Of a stretch of DNA of 64,000 nucleotides, positions 41,056 to 49,376 are shown piece by piece. Where the stretch lies: positions 1-64,000 of the forward strand of contig CALFXL010000003.1 of NCBI GenBank assembly GCA_937958045.1. Direction: 5' to 3'. The notes under the pieces are model-generated. The model did not search any database and was not told the DNA's origin. It saw only the letters and a program-made list of their open reading frames with translations. Positions within the stretch are counted from its first letter, which is position 1; every line of letters begins with the position of its first letter. This DNA is from an uncultured Opitutaceae bacterium. GTDB lineage: Bacteria > Verrucomicrobiota > Verrucomicrobiia > Opitutales > Opitutaceae. The translations under genes were made by a program, and so were the position numbers.

Positions 41056-42990
41056 TCACTCGTTGCTGTGAAAATAGACGCAGTAGTTTTCGTCGGCGAT
41101 TTCGTGGAGCGGCTTGAGCGAGAAACTGCCTTGCTGCGTGCGCAGGGAATAATGTCCCGACTGCCAGTCGCGGCCTTCGATGTATTGATGTTCGTACTGC
41201 GGGACGAGGCTGCTGCCGGCATCAAGCGCGGGCTCGATGTTACCGATCGCCGCGAGCACAATCGGACCATCGAGCAGAGCGAAACGCTGTGGATCGCCGG
41301 GCAATGGTTCGCGGGTGATACGTTTCGCAAATGAAACGTTCACGATGGTCGATCCGCTCCAGGTTCGGTCGATTTCGATGAAACCGTTTTTCGAAACACG
41401 CGCCTCGACGGCGGCTCCATCGATGATGACTGCGCCGGTTTCAACCGCCCATGCGGGTTGGCGAATGCGCAGCGTCCAGCGGGTGGGTTGATCGGTGAAG
41501 ATCGTGAGCGCGAGGGCGAAGCGCGTGGTTTCTCCGTCGGCGGAAAAATTCGCGATCGCGGCGCGGTCGTCGTTTTTTTGCGTGATGCGGATTTGTTGTC
41601 CTTCGTCGCCGAAAACGAGCTGCGACGGGATGAACTGCGTGATCGCGACGCCGTCGGCGGAGTGTTGATAGATCAGCTCTTCGTACATGGCCTGCGCTTG
41701 CACGAGCGTGCCGTGGCAACACCAGAAATCGTGTCGCTCGGAGCCCCAGACTTTTTTCGCGCCGGGTTGCAGTGGCAGGAAATAGGCGATCATGCCGGTG
41801 TGCGGGTTTTGCTGGGCGAGCACGCCGTTGTAGAGAGCGCGCTCGATGTAGTCGGCGTAGCGCGCGTCGCCGGTCCAGCGCAGGAGAAACTGCGCGACGC
41901 GGATCATATTATACACCGTGCAATGCTCCTGCGTGCGGCTGCCGAGGAAGCGGCCGAACTGTTGCGACGGAATCCAGAATTCCCCCGCGTTGTTTCCTGT
42001 CGTGGCGAACATGCCGCGTTTTTCCACCGCTTGTTTCCAGAACGTTTCGACGATCTCGCGATAACGCGTGTCGCCGGTGATCTCGTACAAACGCGCGGCG
42101 CCGTGGATCCACGGAATGCTCGCGTTGGCGTGGTCGTTGGAAAGCGGATCGCCGCCGGCGAGCAGATCGCGAAAGAGATCGGGCATCGCGTAGCGTGCGG
42201 CGAGGCGCAGATAACGCTCGTCGCGCGTCGTGTCGTAAAGATCGGCCCAGAGTTCCAACATGCCGGCGCATTCGCCGCCGTAAACCGCTGCGCCGCGTCC
42301 GTCGCGGATGTTGATTTCGGTCCAGGTGTAGAACCAGTCGGCGGAATTTTTGAGCACGGCCAGCGCTTCGGGATCGCGCGTGAAACGCCAGGCGTCGAAG
42401 AGCCCCATCATGGTTTTGTGGAGCGTGTATTGCGGCGACCAGATCGGTCGCTTGTCGACGAGGACCGCGAAATATTTTTCGGGAATGGAGCCGACCCATT
42501 TGCCGTGATTGAGGTGCTGGCAGCGTTTCAATTCCTGCACGGCGCCTTGTACGCGCGCGGCGAGAAATGGATCGCGGTCGAGCGCGGCAAATTGCGCGGC
42601 AGCGGAAAGCCAGTGTCCGGCGAAATGTCCTCGCAACTGACAATGCGGCGACTCCCAGCCTTGGTGCATGTCCTCGTAAGGACGATCGATGCGCACGCCG
42701 GCTTCGAGCAGGTGGTTCTGGAGGATGTTCTCGGTTTTGAGGCGGAGAATATACGCCTTCGTGAGTTCGCGACGTTCGCGAAAAAGTCCGGGCAGCAAAA
42801 TGACGTTGCCGGTGCGCGTGGCCGTGAAGTGAGGAACGGGCGGCTGCGCGCTGAGGCGGAATGTTTGTTCGCCGGGATATTCGCGGGCGCTGTGACTTTG
42901 GATGGCTTGTGCCGGCATGACGGCGGCGGAAACGGTGAGTGCGGGCATGAGTCGGAGGAAGAGACGAAGAGCAGGTGATGAGGAGCGCAT
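41056..42990 (-). CDS. Secreted GH127-family beta-L-arabinofuranosidase-like enzyme
   Basis: The 644 residues have a signal peptide (about 1-29, ending AQAI). The (alpha/alpha)6 barrel shows LKTENILQNHLLEAGV, the zinc/catalytic set Glu355 and Cys357 in RTQEHCTVYN, and Cys424-Cys425 in DFWCCHG, matching the Cys nucleophile and Zn-Cys3-Glu site of Bifidobacterium HypBA1. A beta-sandwich tail follows (about 480-644). GH127 and relatives release beta-L-arabinofuranose from plant glycans such as extensin or RG-II. It is divergent from an AraC regulator 72 bp away. Confidence 0.9.
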   Translation of the reverse strand: MRSSSPALRLFLRLMPALTVSAAVMPAQAIQSHSAREYPGEQTFRLSAQPPVPHFTATRTGNVILLPGLFRERRELTKAYILRLKTENILQNHLLEAGVRIDRPYEDMHQGWESPHCQLRGHFAGHWLSAAAQFAALDRDPFLAARVQGAVQELKRCQHLNHGKWVGSIPEKYFAVLVDKRPIWSPQYTLHKTMMGLFDAWRFTRDPEALAVLKNSADWFYTWTEINIRDGRGAAVYGGECAGMLELWADLYDTTRDERYLRLAARYAMPDLFRDLLAGGDPLSNDHANASIPWIHGAARLYEITGDTRYREIVETFWKQAVEKRGMFATTGNNAGEFWIPSQQFGRFLGSRTQEHCTVYNMIRVAQFLLRWTGDARYADYIERALYNGVLAQQNPHTGMIAYFLPLQPGAKKVWGSERHDFWCCHGTLVQAQAMYEELIYQHSADGVAITQFIPSQLVFGDEGQQIRITQKNDDRAAIANFSADGETTRFALALTIFTDQPTRWTLRIRQPAWAVETGAVIIDGAAVEARVSKNGFIEIDRTWSGSTIVNVSFAKRITREPLPGDPQRFALLDGPIVLAAIGNIEPALDAGSSLVPQYEHQYIEGRDWQSGHYSLRTQQGSFSLKPLHEIADENYCVYFHSNE

Positions 42991-43062
42991 GGGGAGAGGC
43001 GCGGGCGGTTGTTGGCAGTTGCTTCCGCCGCGGTGCCCTCATTTAAGCAGACCGTTTTCCCG

Positions 43063-43902
43063 ATGCCAATTCGTCAGGCCCCCGAGTTTTTTCGCGAAAC
43101 CCACATCGTCGGCCGGCGGTGTCGCGAGAGCATGTTGGACAGCGAGCACTTTCCGGTGCTGCGCAACGCGCCGTTCATCTGGGTGGGGCATAGTGTGCTG
43201 TGGCCGCCGTATCGCATGGTGCGGCTGCGTTCGGTGCACAGTCATGTTGTCGCGTGTGTGAGCGGACGCGGCCGCACGCTTGTCGGCGGGAAATCCATCG
43301 CGTGGAAACCGGGCCAGGTGTTGCTCGCGCCGGTGGGCCTGCATCACGCGTTCGAAGTGGACGGCGCGGGACCATGGACGATCGCGTGGGTTTTTTTCGA
43401 CGACACGGAGGCGGCGCCGGTGCTGCAAAACCGGCAGGCGGAGTTGATCGATGCGGATGCGGGGGAGTTTGTATCCATTATTCGGATGCTGACGCGCGAG
43501 GCGGCAGGCGTGGCCAAGCCTCCGGTGATGGAGGCGCTGGTAACGCTGCTCGATGCGAGTGCGCGACGACTTGCCGGTGTGGAGTCGGTGGACCTGCGAC
43601 TCTCGCGGGTGTGGGGCAAGGTCGAGGCTGATCTGTCGCGCGCGTGGACGGTCGCGGACATCGCGAAGCTCGCGAACATGAGCGAGGAACACCTGCGACG
43701 GCTTTGCCAGGCGAATTTCCAACACAGTCCGATGCAGCATCTGACGCATCTGCGGTTGCGGCGCGCGAGCACGATGCTGCGTTCGACCCCTGCGCGAATC
43801 GACGAGATCGCCGAGCGCACGGGCTACGGCTCGGTGTATTCGTTTTCGACAGCGTTTCGCCGCTGGAGCGGCGTGCCTCCGGCGCGGTTCCGACGCGGTT
43901 GA
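43063..43902 (+). CDS. AraC-family transcriptional regulator
   Basis: The 279-residue regulator has an N-terminal cupin sensor domain (about 1-160: SGRGRTLVGGKSIAWKPGQV, LLAPVGLHHAFEVDG) and a C-terminal double helix-turn-helix (about 185-278: WTVADIAKLANMSEEHLRRL, IDEIAERTGYGSVYSFSTAF). The start at 43063 gives a short lead before the sensor domain. It lies between GH127 and the CE8 gene and is the natural candidate for sugar-responsive control of the pectin/arabinan enzymes. Confidence 0.92.
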   Translation: MPIRQAPEFFRETHIVGRRCRESMLDSEHFPVLRNAPFIWVGHSVLWPPYRMVRLRSVHSHVVACVSGRGRTLVGGKSIAWKPGQVLLAPVGLHHAFEVDGAGPWTIAWVFFDDTEAAPVLQNRQAELIDADAGEFVSIIRMLTREAAGVAKPPVMEALVTLLDASARRLAGVESVDLRLSRVWGKVEADLSRAWTVADIAKLANMSEEHLRRLCQANFQHSPMQHLTHLRLRRASTMLRSTPARIDEIAERTGYGSVYSFSTAFRRWSGVPPARFRRG

Positions 43903-44024
43903 GCGACGCACGCGAGAGCAGCGAAAACTCCCGTGAAAACGTGCGGCAAAAAATTCTGTCTGCGCGCTCGCGGTGCCGTTGCTTGCGGCTGACTCTTGTT
44001 TCCCGTTCAACCCCAGATCCCGTC

Positions 44025-45545
44025 ATGCGTTTTTGTGTTGTTCCGATGGTCCGCACTTTTGTCGCCGCAGTGATCGGCGCCCTTGCATTCGTGAATGCGA
44101 TCGCCGCGGCGCGGCCGGCGCAGTTTCCCGCGCCCGGCAGTACCGGCGTCAATCCCGACACCCGCCTCGTCCTCACGTTTGCAGAACCGCCGGCGGTCGG
44201 CTCGTCCGGCCTCATTTGCATCTACGACGCGGAAGGTATGCAACTTGTGGATACGCTCGATCTGAGCATCCCGGTCTCGCCAAATCCATCGGGCCGTGCG
44301 CCCGCGCGCAGTGGCGGCGGTGTCGCGACGGCACCGCGCGTGACCATCGATCCCGATGCCGTTTATCAGAAAACGAGTTTCGACGGTCTCGAGTTTTTCT
44401 TCCGGCCGATCATCGTGCGCGGCAACGTTGCGACGATCCATCCGCACAACGGCGCGCTCAAGTACGGCCGCACGTATGTCGTGAAGATGGATCCGTCGGT
44501 GCTCGTGCCGGCGGAAGGCGAGGGCGCGTTTGCTGGGTTCACATCCGACACGGATTGGGTGTTCACGACGAAAGCCGCGCCGCCGCCGGCGGATGCGACG
44601 CGTGTGGTGGTCGCGGCGGATGGTAGTGGAGATTTCAATACCGTGCAGGCGGCCATCGAGTTCTTCCCCAAGAAGCCCGAAAAGCGGGTCACGGTTTTCA
44701 TCAAGAACGGCTACTACGAGGAACTGGTTTCGCTCAGCGATCGCGCGAATCTCACGATCCGCGGCGAGGATCGTGACAAGGTGCAGGTCGGCTATGCCAA
44801 CAACTCCGCGTTTCAGCCGGGGCGACGCTGGGCGTTCTCGCTCATCAACTGCTCCGATATCCAGCTCAGCAATTTCACGATCAATAATTACTTCATCGGC
44901 CAGGCGGAGGCGTTGATGGTGCGCGGCGAGAGAATCATCGTGGACCACATGACGCTGAACGGCTCGGGCGATGCGTTCACGGCGTACGGCACGGTTTATT
45001 TCGCGGACAGCCTTCTCACCGGCCACGGCGACACGGTGCTCGGTTACGCGGCGGTTTATTTTCTTCGCAGCGAAATCCGTTCGCACGGTCCCATCACGTG
45101 GACACGCACGCCCCAGGGCAGTCATGGAAACGTGTTCGTGGATTGCACGTTGATCGGAATCAACGAGCCGCTGCCGTGGACGGTGACGGAGGCGAACCCG
45201 GCCGGGAGGATCGTGAAAGCGCCCTTTGCCCGACTGCCGCGCAACAATTCGCCTACGGCGACGGCGACGAATTTTCCCTACGCGGAGATGGTCTTGATCA
45301 ACACGAAGACCAGCGGCATCCCGCCCGAGGGCTGGGGGCCGATCGAGGAAGCGCCGGGCTTCGACAGCTCGAATGTGCGCTTCTGGGAATACAACACGAT
45401 GGACCTCGACGGCCGCCCGGTTGACGTCTCGCAGCGTCATCCGGTGTCCAAGCAGCTCACGATGGAGAACGACGCGGAGATCATCGCCAACTATCGCGAC
45501 CCGGCGTTTGTGCTCGGCGGTTGGGTGCCCGTGGTCGAGCCGTGA
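44025..45545 (+). CDS. Secreted pectinesterase (CE8) with N-terminal Ig-like domain
   Basis: The 506 residues have a signal peptide (about 1-27, ending AIAA) and an Ig-like domain (about 32-190, typical of Big_5: STGVNPDTRLVLTFAEPP). The C-terminal beta-helix (about 195-500) is a pectin methylesterase: VAADGSGDFNTVQAAIEFFP, then LTIRGEDRDKVQVGYANN and two candidate catalytic aspartates in GSGDAFTAYG and GHGDTVLG. It removes methyl groups from pectin and so prepares substrate for the pectate lyase 5 kb away. Active-site wording departs somewhat from plant and Dickeya enzymes. Confidence 0.88.
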   Translation: MRFCVVPMVRTFVAAVIGALAFVNAIAAARPAQFPAPGSTGVNPDTRLVLTFAEPPAVGSSGLICIYDAEGMQLVDTLDLSIPVSPNPSGRAPARSGGGVATAPRVTIDPDAVYQKTSFDGLEFFFRPIIVRGNVATIHPHNGALKYGRTYVVKMDPSVLVPAEGEGAFAGFTSDTDWVFTTKAAPPPADATRVVVAADGSGDFNTVQAAIEFFPKKPEKRVTVFIKNGYYEELVSLSDRANLTIRGEDRDKVQVGYANNSAFQPGRRWAFSLINCSDIQLSNFTINNYFIGQAEALMVRGERIIVDHMTLNGSGDAFTAYGTVYFADSLLTGHGDTVLGYAAVYFLRSEIRSHGPITWTRTPQGSHGNVFVDCTLIGINEPLPWTVTEANPAGRIVKAPFARLPRNNSPTATATNFPYAEMVLINTKTSGIPPEGWGPIEEAPGFDSSNVRFWEYNTMDLDGRPVDVSQRHPVSKQLTMENDAEIIANYRDPAFVLGGWVPVVEP

Positions 45546-45599
45546 ATGCGCGGTTACGGGCCGAAGGCGTTCACGGCGTGCGCAGCAAAGTAGCTCGGT

Positions 45600-46847
45600 T
45601 TAACCCGCCACCTGCGGTTCGTGATTGGGATCGATGATCGGCTTGGGCGTGGTCGGACCGGTGTCATTCACACGCACGGTGCGCGCGAGCACGATGCTGA
45701 GCAGTCCGAATCCCACGGCGATCCAGCCGAGATAGTTGAAGTGGAGCAGGTGGCCGTTGGGTTGTTTGGTCACGATCCATCCGCCGAGCGTCGTGCTCAC
45801 ACCCGATACCAGATCGCGCGTGCAACTGGTGAGGCTTAAAAACGCACCGCGACGCGACGACGGCACGGCGAGCGTCACGATGGCTTGTCCGGGCACAAAA
45901 CGTCCGCTGCCGAAGGTGAAGAAAAGTCCGACAATCGTGAGCGTGCCCCACACGGGCAGCGCGCCCGCGTTGGCGATGACGAGGATGATCAAACACGCCG
46001 CGATGACCATGTAGGTGAACACGCGCTGGCGTCCGTGACGATCCGCGAGCCGTCCCGCGTAAGGCGCGGTCACGACGCTGGCGACACCGCCGATCACATA
46101 CACGAGCGAGAGGTATTTTTCCGGCAGCGCCAGGTCGCCGACAAAATGCGCCGACAACAACGGGATCACGCTGAAGTGACCGAGCACCATCGCCGCCATG
46201 AAGACGATCGCGCGTCCGGCGTTGGCATCGCGCAGCAGTTCATTGAATGCCGCGCCCTTGTTCGAGCCGCTCGCGAGATGTCCGCGCACCGGCGGGATGA
46301 AACGAAAGGCGATTCCCCACACCACCGCGGCAAACGCGGCGATAAACGTGAACGGCGAACGCCAGCCGAAGCTCTGCGCGAGTTGCAGGCCAACCGGCAC
46401 GCCGACCGACGCCGCCACGGCAAACGCCGTCATCACGATGCCGATGCCCGACGCCCGACGCTCGGGCGGCACGATGTCGCTTACGATCGCCAGACACAGC
46501 GAACCGGAAATACCGCCGAAGGCGCCACCGATGGCGCGCGCGATGAGCAAGGCGTGGGCATTGGGCGCGAGTCCGCAGAGCAACGTGGCTACGGTGAACC
46601 CCGCGTACACCCACAGCATCAAAGTGCGACGATCGAAACGATCGATGAACGGCGCGCTCAACAACCCGACCACGCCCGCCGCGATGGAGTAGGCCGCGAC
46701 CAATGCGCTGAACTGCCCGGCTCCCAGATCAAGTTCGCGCATCAACTGCGGCGCGAGCGGCATCATGACCATAAAGTCCATGATGTGTGTGAATTGGACG
46801 GCAGCTAGCACCAGCAAGATGGCGCGTTCGGACGGACGGCTAGGCAT
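45600..46847 (-). CDS. MFS transporter (DHA1-like)
   Basis: This 415-residue inner-membrane transporter has twelve membrane segments. The start MPSRPSERAILLVLAAVQF, the loop-2-3 motif as APFIDRFDRRTLMLW and the second as GRLADRHGRQRVF are typical MFS signatures. The layout resembles AraJ/YdhP-like proteins, which export sugars or drugs. It flanks the pectin island on the opposite strand; uptake of breakdown products is possible but unproven. Confidence 0.88.
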   Translation of the reverse strand: MPSRPSERAILLVLAAVQFTHIMDFMVMMPLAPQLMRELDLGAGQFSALVAAYSIAAGVVGLLSAPFIDRFDRRTLMLWVYAGFTVATLLCGLAPNAHALLIARAIGGAFGGISGSLCLAIVSDIVPPERRASGIGIVMTAFAVAASVGVPVGLQLAQSFGWRSPFTFIAAFAAVVWGIAFRFIPPVRGHLASGSNKGAAFNELLRDANAGRAIVFMAAMVLGHFSVIPLLSAHFVGDLALPEKYLSLVYVIGGVASVVTAPYAGRLADRHGRQRVFTYMVIAACLIILVIANAGALPVWGTLTIVGLFFTFGSGRFVPGQAIVTLAVPSSRRGAFLSLTSCTRDLVSGVSTTLGGWIVTKQPNGHLLHFNYLGWIAVGFGLLSIVLARTVRVNDTGPTTPKPIIDPNHEPQVAG

Positions 46848-46948
46848 AGGAAGGGCCGGCAGTTTTACGACGCCGGCTCCGTCCGCAACTCGCCAGCTCG
46901 GTTAATTGCCCCGCAAAATTTCCACGAAGTGTACTCGAAACGCGCTGC

Positions 46949-47063
46949 ACCACAGAGGCGCAGAGAGCGCGGAGGAAGAAATGAAGGATGTCATAAGCGG
47001 GTGCGCATGGTTGAGGTTGCTTGCCCGGATCGACCTCCGTGTCCTCTGTGTCTCCGTGGTCCA
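46949..47063. repeat. CACAGAG-type inverted-repeat element, copy C (best preserved)
   Basis: The left arm ACCACAGAGGCGCAGAG (46949-46965) continues to GCGGAGG, and the right arm CCTCTGTGTCTCCGTGGT (47043-47060) is preceded by CCTCCGTGT. The arms are near-perfect reverse complements about 27 bp long around a 60-nt centre. The same plan occurs at 2336 and 4891. Confidence 0.7.
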
Positions 47064-47092
47064 AAACCCACGCCTCGAACCGCGCGCGCTCC

Positions 47093-47713
47093 ATGCCCCT
47101 TCATCGCAAAAAGATTTTCCGTCCACCGCCCCCGCCGCCGACCACGATTTACGTGCGACCGGGCTATAATCGTGTGCTGGCGGATGAGTTCATCGCGTTG
47201 AAACAAAAGCGCGTCGGCCTCGTCGCAGACAAGGTCGAGGCGCACAGCCAGGGCGATCTCCGCGAGAACTTCGGCTTCAAGGCGGCGAAGGAAGCGATCC
47301 GCGCGGTGGACCGGAAGATGTTCGCGCTCGATCGCTTCGTGGCGCGCAACACCTTCATCGAAGTCGATCCCGCCGCGTGGCTCACCAAACCCACCGCCAC
47401 CGTGCAACTCGGGCATGTGGTCACGCTCGAAAAACAGGACGTCGCGACGAAACGAAAACACCGTTTCACCTTTCTCGTGACGACCTACGGCGAAACCGCG
47501 ACCGACGAAGAATCGGGCATCGAGTGCCTGCCGCACACATCGCCGCTCGCGGTGGTGTTGCTCGGCCTCGCGCCCGGCGTGCAGACGAAAGTGATGCTGC
47601 CCGCCGGAGAATCGCTGCTCACCGTGCTTCCCATCCGCAATCCGACGCAGGCCGAACTCGACCGCCTGCTCATGCCGATCAAACCGCCGGAGATTGAGGA
47701 CGAGGAGGAATAA
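47093..47713 (+). CDS. Divergent GreA/GreB-like transcription-factor-type protein
   Basis: The 206 residues open with a basic, proline-rich tail (about 1-18, KKIFRPPPPPP). GDLRENFGFKAAKEAIRAVD (about residue 54) matches the Gre coiled-coil tip motif GDLSENAEYHAAKE, where the acidic residues reach the RNA polymerase active centre. A C-terminal beta-rich part (about 100-190, with SPLAVVLLGLAPGVQTKV) corresponds to the FKBP-like domain. It could be a Gre-factor variant that binds the polymerase secondary channel; the tip acidic pair is partly preserved (Asp and Glu). The ATG at 47093 avoids the upstream repeat. Confidence 0.7.
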   Translation: MPLHRKKIFRPPPPPPTTIYVRPGYNRVLADEFIALKQKRVGLVADKVEAHSQGDLRENFGFKAAKEAIRAVDRKMFALDRFVARNTFIEVDPAAWLTKPTATVQLGHVVTLEKQDVATKRKHRFTFLVTTYGETATDEESGIECLPHTSPLAVVLLGLAPGVQTKVMLPAGESLLTVLPIRNPTQAELDRLLMPIKPPEIEDEEE

Positions 47714-47851
47714 AGCGGGCGGTTGGTCACAGAGGGCGTGCGGTGCGTACGCGGAGGGCACAGGAGAGCGCCATGTAGGCGTTGTCTCACGTCAGCGATC
47801 ATGGCTGAGCAGGCCCTTGCACTGGTGATCGCAAGTCGCATAGTAGCGGCC

Positions 47852-48055
47852 ATGCGCGAACTCGTTTTTGAAGTCACACAAGAGGCGGATGGAGGTTTTG
47901 TCGCCGAAGCGCTTGGTGAAGGTGTCATCACACAGGCCGACACTTGGGATGAGTTGCGGGTCAATGTGCGCGAAGCTGTCGCAGCTTATTTTTTTGATCG
48001 TCCGGCACCTGAGCGGCTGCGTCTGCATCTGGTGCGAGACGAGATCATCGCATGA
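47852..48055 (+). CDS. hicB: HicB-like antitoxin
   Basis: The 67 residues form a short HicB-type fold: MRELVFEVTQEADGGFVAEA, then LGEGVITQADTWDELRVNVR. There is no C-terminal DNA-binding domain, so it is of the minimal kind. Its stop overlaps the start of the HicA-like gene (ATGA). The order antitoxin-toxin is the reverse of E. coli hicAB but common elsewhere. The ATG at 47852 matches the family N-terminus. Confidence 0.75.
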   Translation: MRELVFEVTQEADGGFVAEALGEGVITQADTWDELRVNVREAVAAYFFDRPAPERLRLHLVRDEIIA

Positions 48056-48291
48056 GGATTCCGCGCGACGTTTATGGTCGCGACTTGGCGGACGCGCTCT
48101 GCCGCGAGTGGGGTTACCGTGAGGTCAACCACGTCGGCAGCCATATCATTTTGGAAACAGACTCGCCGGTGCATCACCGCGTTTCAGTGCCCGCGCATAA
48201 ACCGCTTCGCTTGGGAACGCTCAGTGCGATTTTGCGACAAGTAGCGACCGCGAAGAAGGTCACGCGCGACGCCATTTTAGACACCTTGTAA
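48052..48291 (+). CDS. hicA: HicA-like mRNA interferase toxin
   Basis: This 79-residue dsRBD-like toxin has the active-site His in NHVGSHIILE and the conserved C-terminal SVPAHKPLRLGTLSAILRQV. HicA toxins cleave mRNA during stress unless bound by HicB. It is translationally coupled to hicB. The chain is slightly longer than the 60-residue minimum because of an N-terminal extension before the GSH motif. Confidence 0.8.
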   Translation: MRIPRDVYGRDLADALCREWGYREVNHVGSHIILETDSPVHHRVSVPAHKPLRLGTLSAILRQVATAKKVTRDAILDTL

Positions 48292-48334
48292 GGCGCTCGT
48301 CGTGAAGCGCGCCCCGGTCTCGCGGTTGATCAGG

Positions 48335-48892
48335 TCAATCTGCGCGGCGGTAGTGCATGGCGACGGCGCCGCAGCGGAGGGGTTTGGCCGAGAGGAGTTC
48401 GAGCTTTCGCGTGTGGGGCAGGCCGGTTTGATAAAGGGTCGGGCCATGACCGGCGATGCGGGGATGGACGAGGAATTTATATTCATCGATCAACTCCAGC
48501 CGGTCCAATTCGGTCGCGAGTTGGCCGCTCCCGATGAGCACGCCAGCCGGGGTCGCGTCTTTGAGTTGCTGCACGCTCGCGCGCAGATCGCCGGTGAGGT
48601 GATGGCTGTTGGTCCACGGGAAAGCGTTCCGCGTGGAAGACACCACGTACTTCGGTTTTGCCTCCAGCTTGACGGCCCACTCGCGAATCGCCGGTGGTGC
48701 TTCGACCTCGCCGCGCGCGACGGCCGGCCAGTAGCTCTCCATCATTTCGTAGGTGACGCGGCCCCACAGCATCGCGCCGTTGTCGTCCATGAGGCGGGTG
48801 AAGAAAGCATGGGTTTCCTCGTCGGCGATTCCTTCCTGGTGATCGACGCAGCCGTCGAGGGTGAGGTTGAGGCTGAAGGTGAGGAGGCCCAT
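48335..48892 (-). CDS. Dihydrofolate reductase / RibD C-terminal family protein
   Basis: The 185-residue cytoplasmic protein opens with MGLLTFSLNLTLDGCVDHQE and contains LWGRVTYEMMESYW, KYVVSSTR and LIGSGQLATELDRLELIDEY, then HPRIAGHGPTL. This is the pattern of YyaP/YwjB-type RibD_C proteins, NADPH-dependent reductases of unknown substrate. The start at 48892 was chosen for the family N-terminus. It is convergent with hicA. Confidence 0.88.
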   Translation of the reverse strand: MGLLTFSLNLTLDGCVDHQEGIADEETHAFFTRLMDDNGAMLWGRVTYEMMESYWPAVARGEVEAPPAIREWAVKLEAKPKYVVSSTRNAFPWTNSHHLTGDLRASVQQLKDATPAGVLIGSGQLATELDRLELIDEYKFLVHPRIAGHGPTLYQTGLPHTRKLELLSAKPLRCGAVAMHYRRAD

Positions 48893-48956
48893 GCGGTGAA
48901 TTTGGGTGTGCACTTCCGGCGTGTCCAGCGGGGCGGAGAGGCTCGGAGGAGTGTTT

Positions 48957-49050
48957 AATCGCAAAGACGCAAAGGGGCGAAGGACGGAGCGAAGGGGCCA
49001 AGGTTTTATCTGAACTTGGCGGCAGTTCTTAGCGCCCCCGCTTCTTGGCG
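48957..49050. repeat. CGCAAAGACGCAAAGG-type inverted repeat
   Basis: The left arm CGCAAAGACGCAAAGGGGCG (48960 on) and the right arm near 49040 (CGCTTCTTGGCGTTTC within CCCCGCTTCTTGGCG) are imperfect reverse complements. It is similar in design to the CACAGAG elements but with a different core. It fills the gap between the RibD-type gene and the truncated VOC gene. Confidence 0.45.
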
Positions 49051-49052
49051 TT

Positions 49053-49376
49053 TCACTCAGTCGCCGGCGTTGCGGTCATGTGAAAGAGGCCCCAGCCGTG
49101 GCCGTCGGGGTCGAGGAAGCTGTGCGTGTACATGAAGCCGAAGTCCTCCGGCTTGTCGTAGGTCGAGCCGCCCGCGGCGAGGGCTTTGGCGACGAGAGAA
49201 TCGACCTCCTCGCGGCTCTCGCAACTGAGGTTGATCAGGACCTCCACCGCCTGAGTCGTATCGCAGACCGCCTTGGGGGTGAATTCGCGGAACTTGGCAT
49301 GCGTGCCGAGCATGACGGAGATCGTCTCGCTGATGACGACGCAGGCGCAGCCCTCGCCGGAGAACTGAGGATTGAG
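49053..49376 (-). pseudogene. VOC (glyoxalase/extradiol-type) family gene, 5' end lost
   Basis: The C-terminal part of a VOC protein is intact to its stop: LNPQFSGEGCACVVISETIS, VMLGTHAKFREF, VLINLSCESREEVDSLVAKA and the C-terminal FGFMYTHSFLDPDGHGWGLF. Reading upstream, homology stops at about 49376 within the LxFNPQFS segment. A complete gene would need about 30 more N-terminal residues. Just beyond lies the 3' end of an IS3-type transposase in opposite orientation. An internal ATG at 49313 could give an 86-residue fragment, probably not functional. Confidence 0.8.

Noticed and set aside
43644..44024. An upstream extension of the pectinesterase reading frame into the AraC gene
   Set aside because: The signal peptide begins at 44025; the extension overlaps the AraC coding region in another frame and has no homology.
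44366..45440. Minus-strand frames over the pectinesterase gene
   Set aside because: They are shadows; the plus-strand CE8 enzyme explains the region fully.
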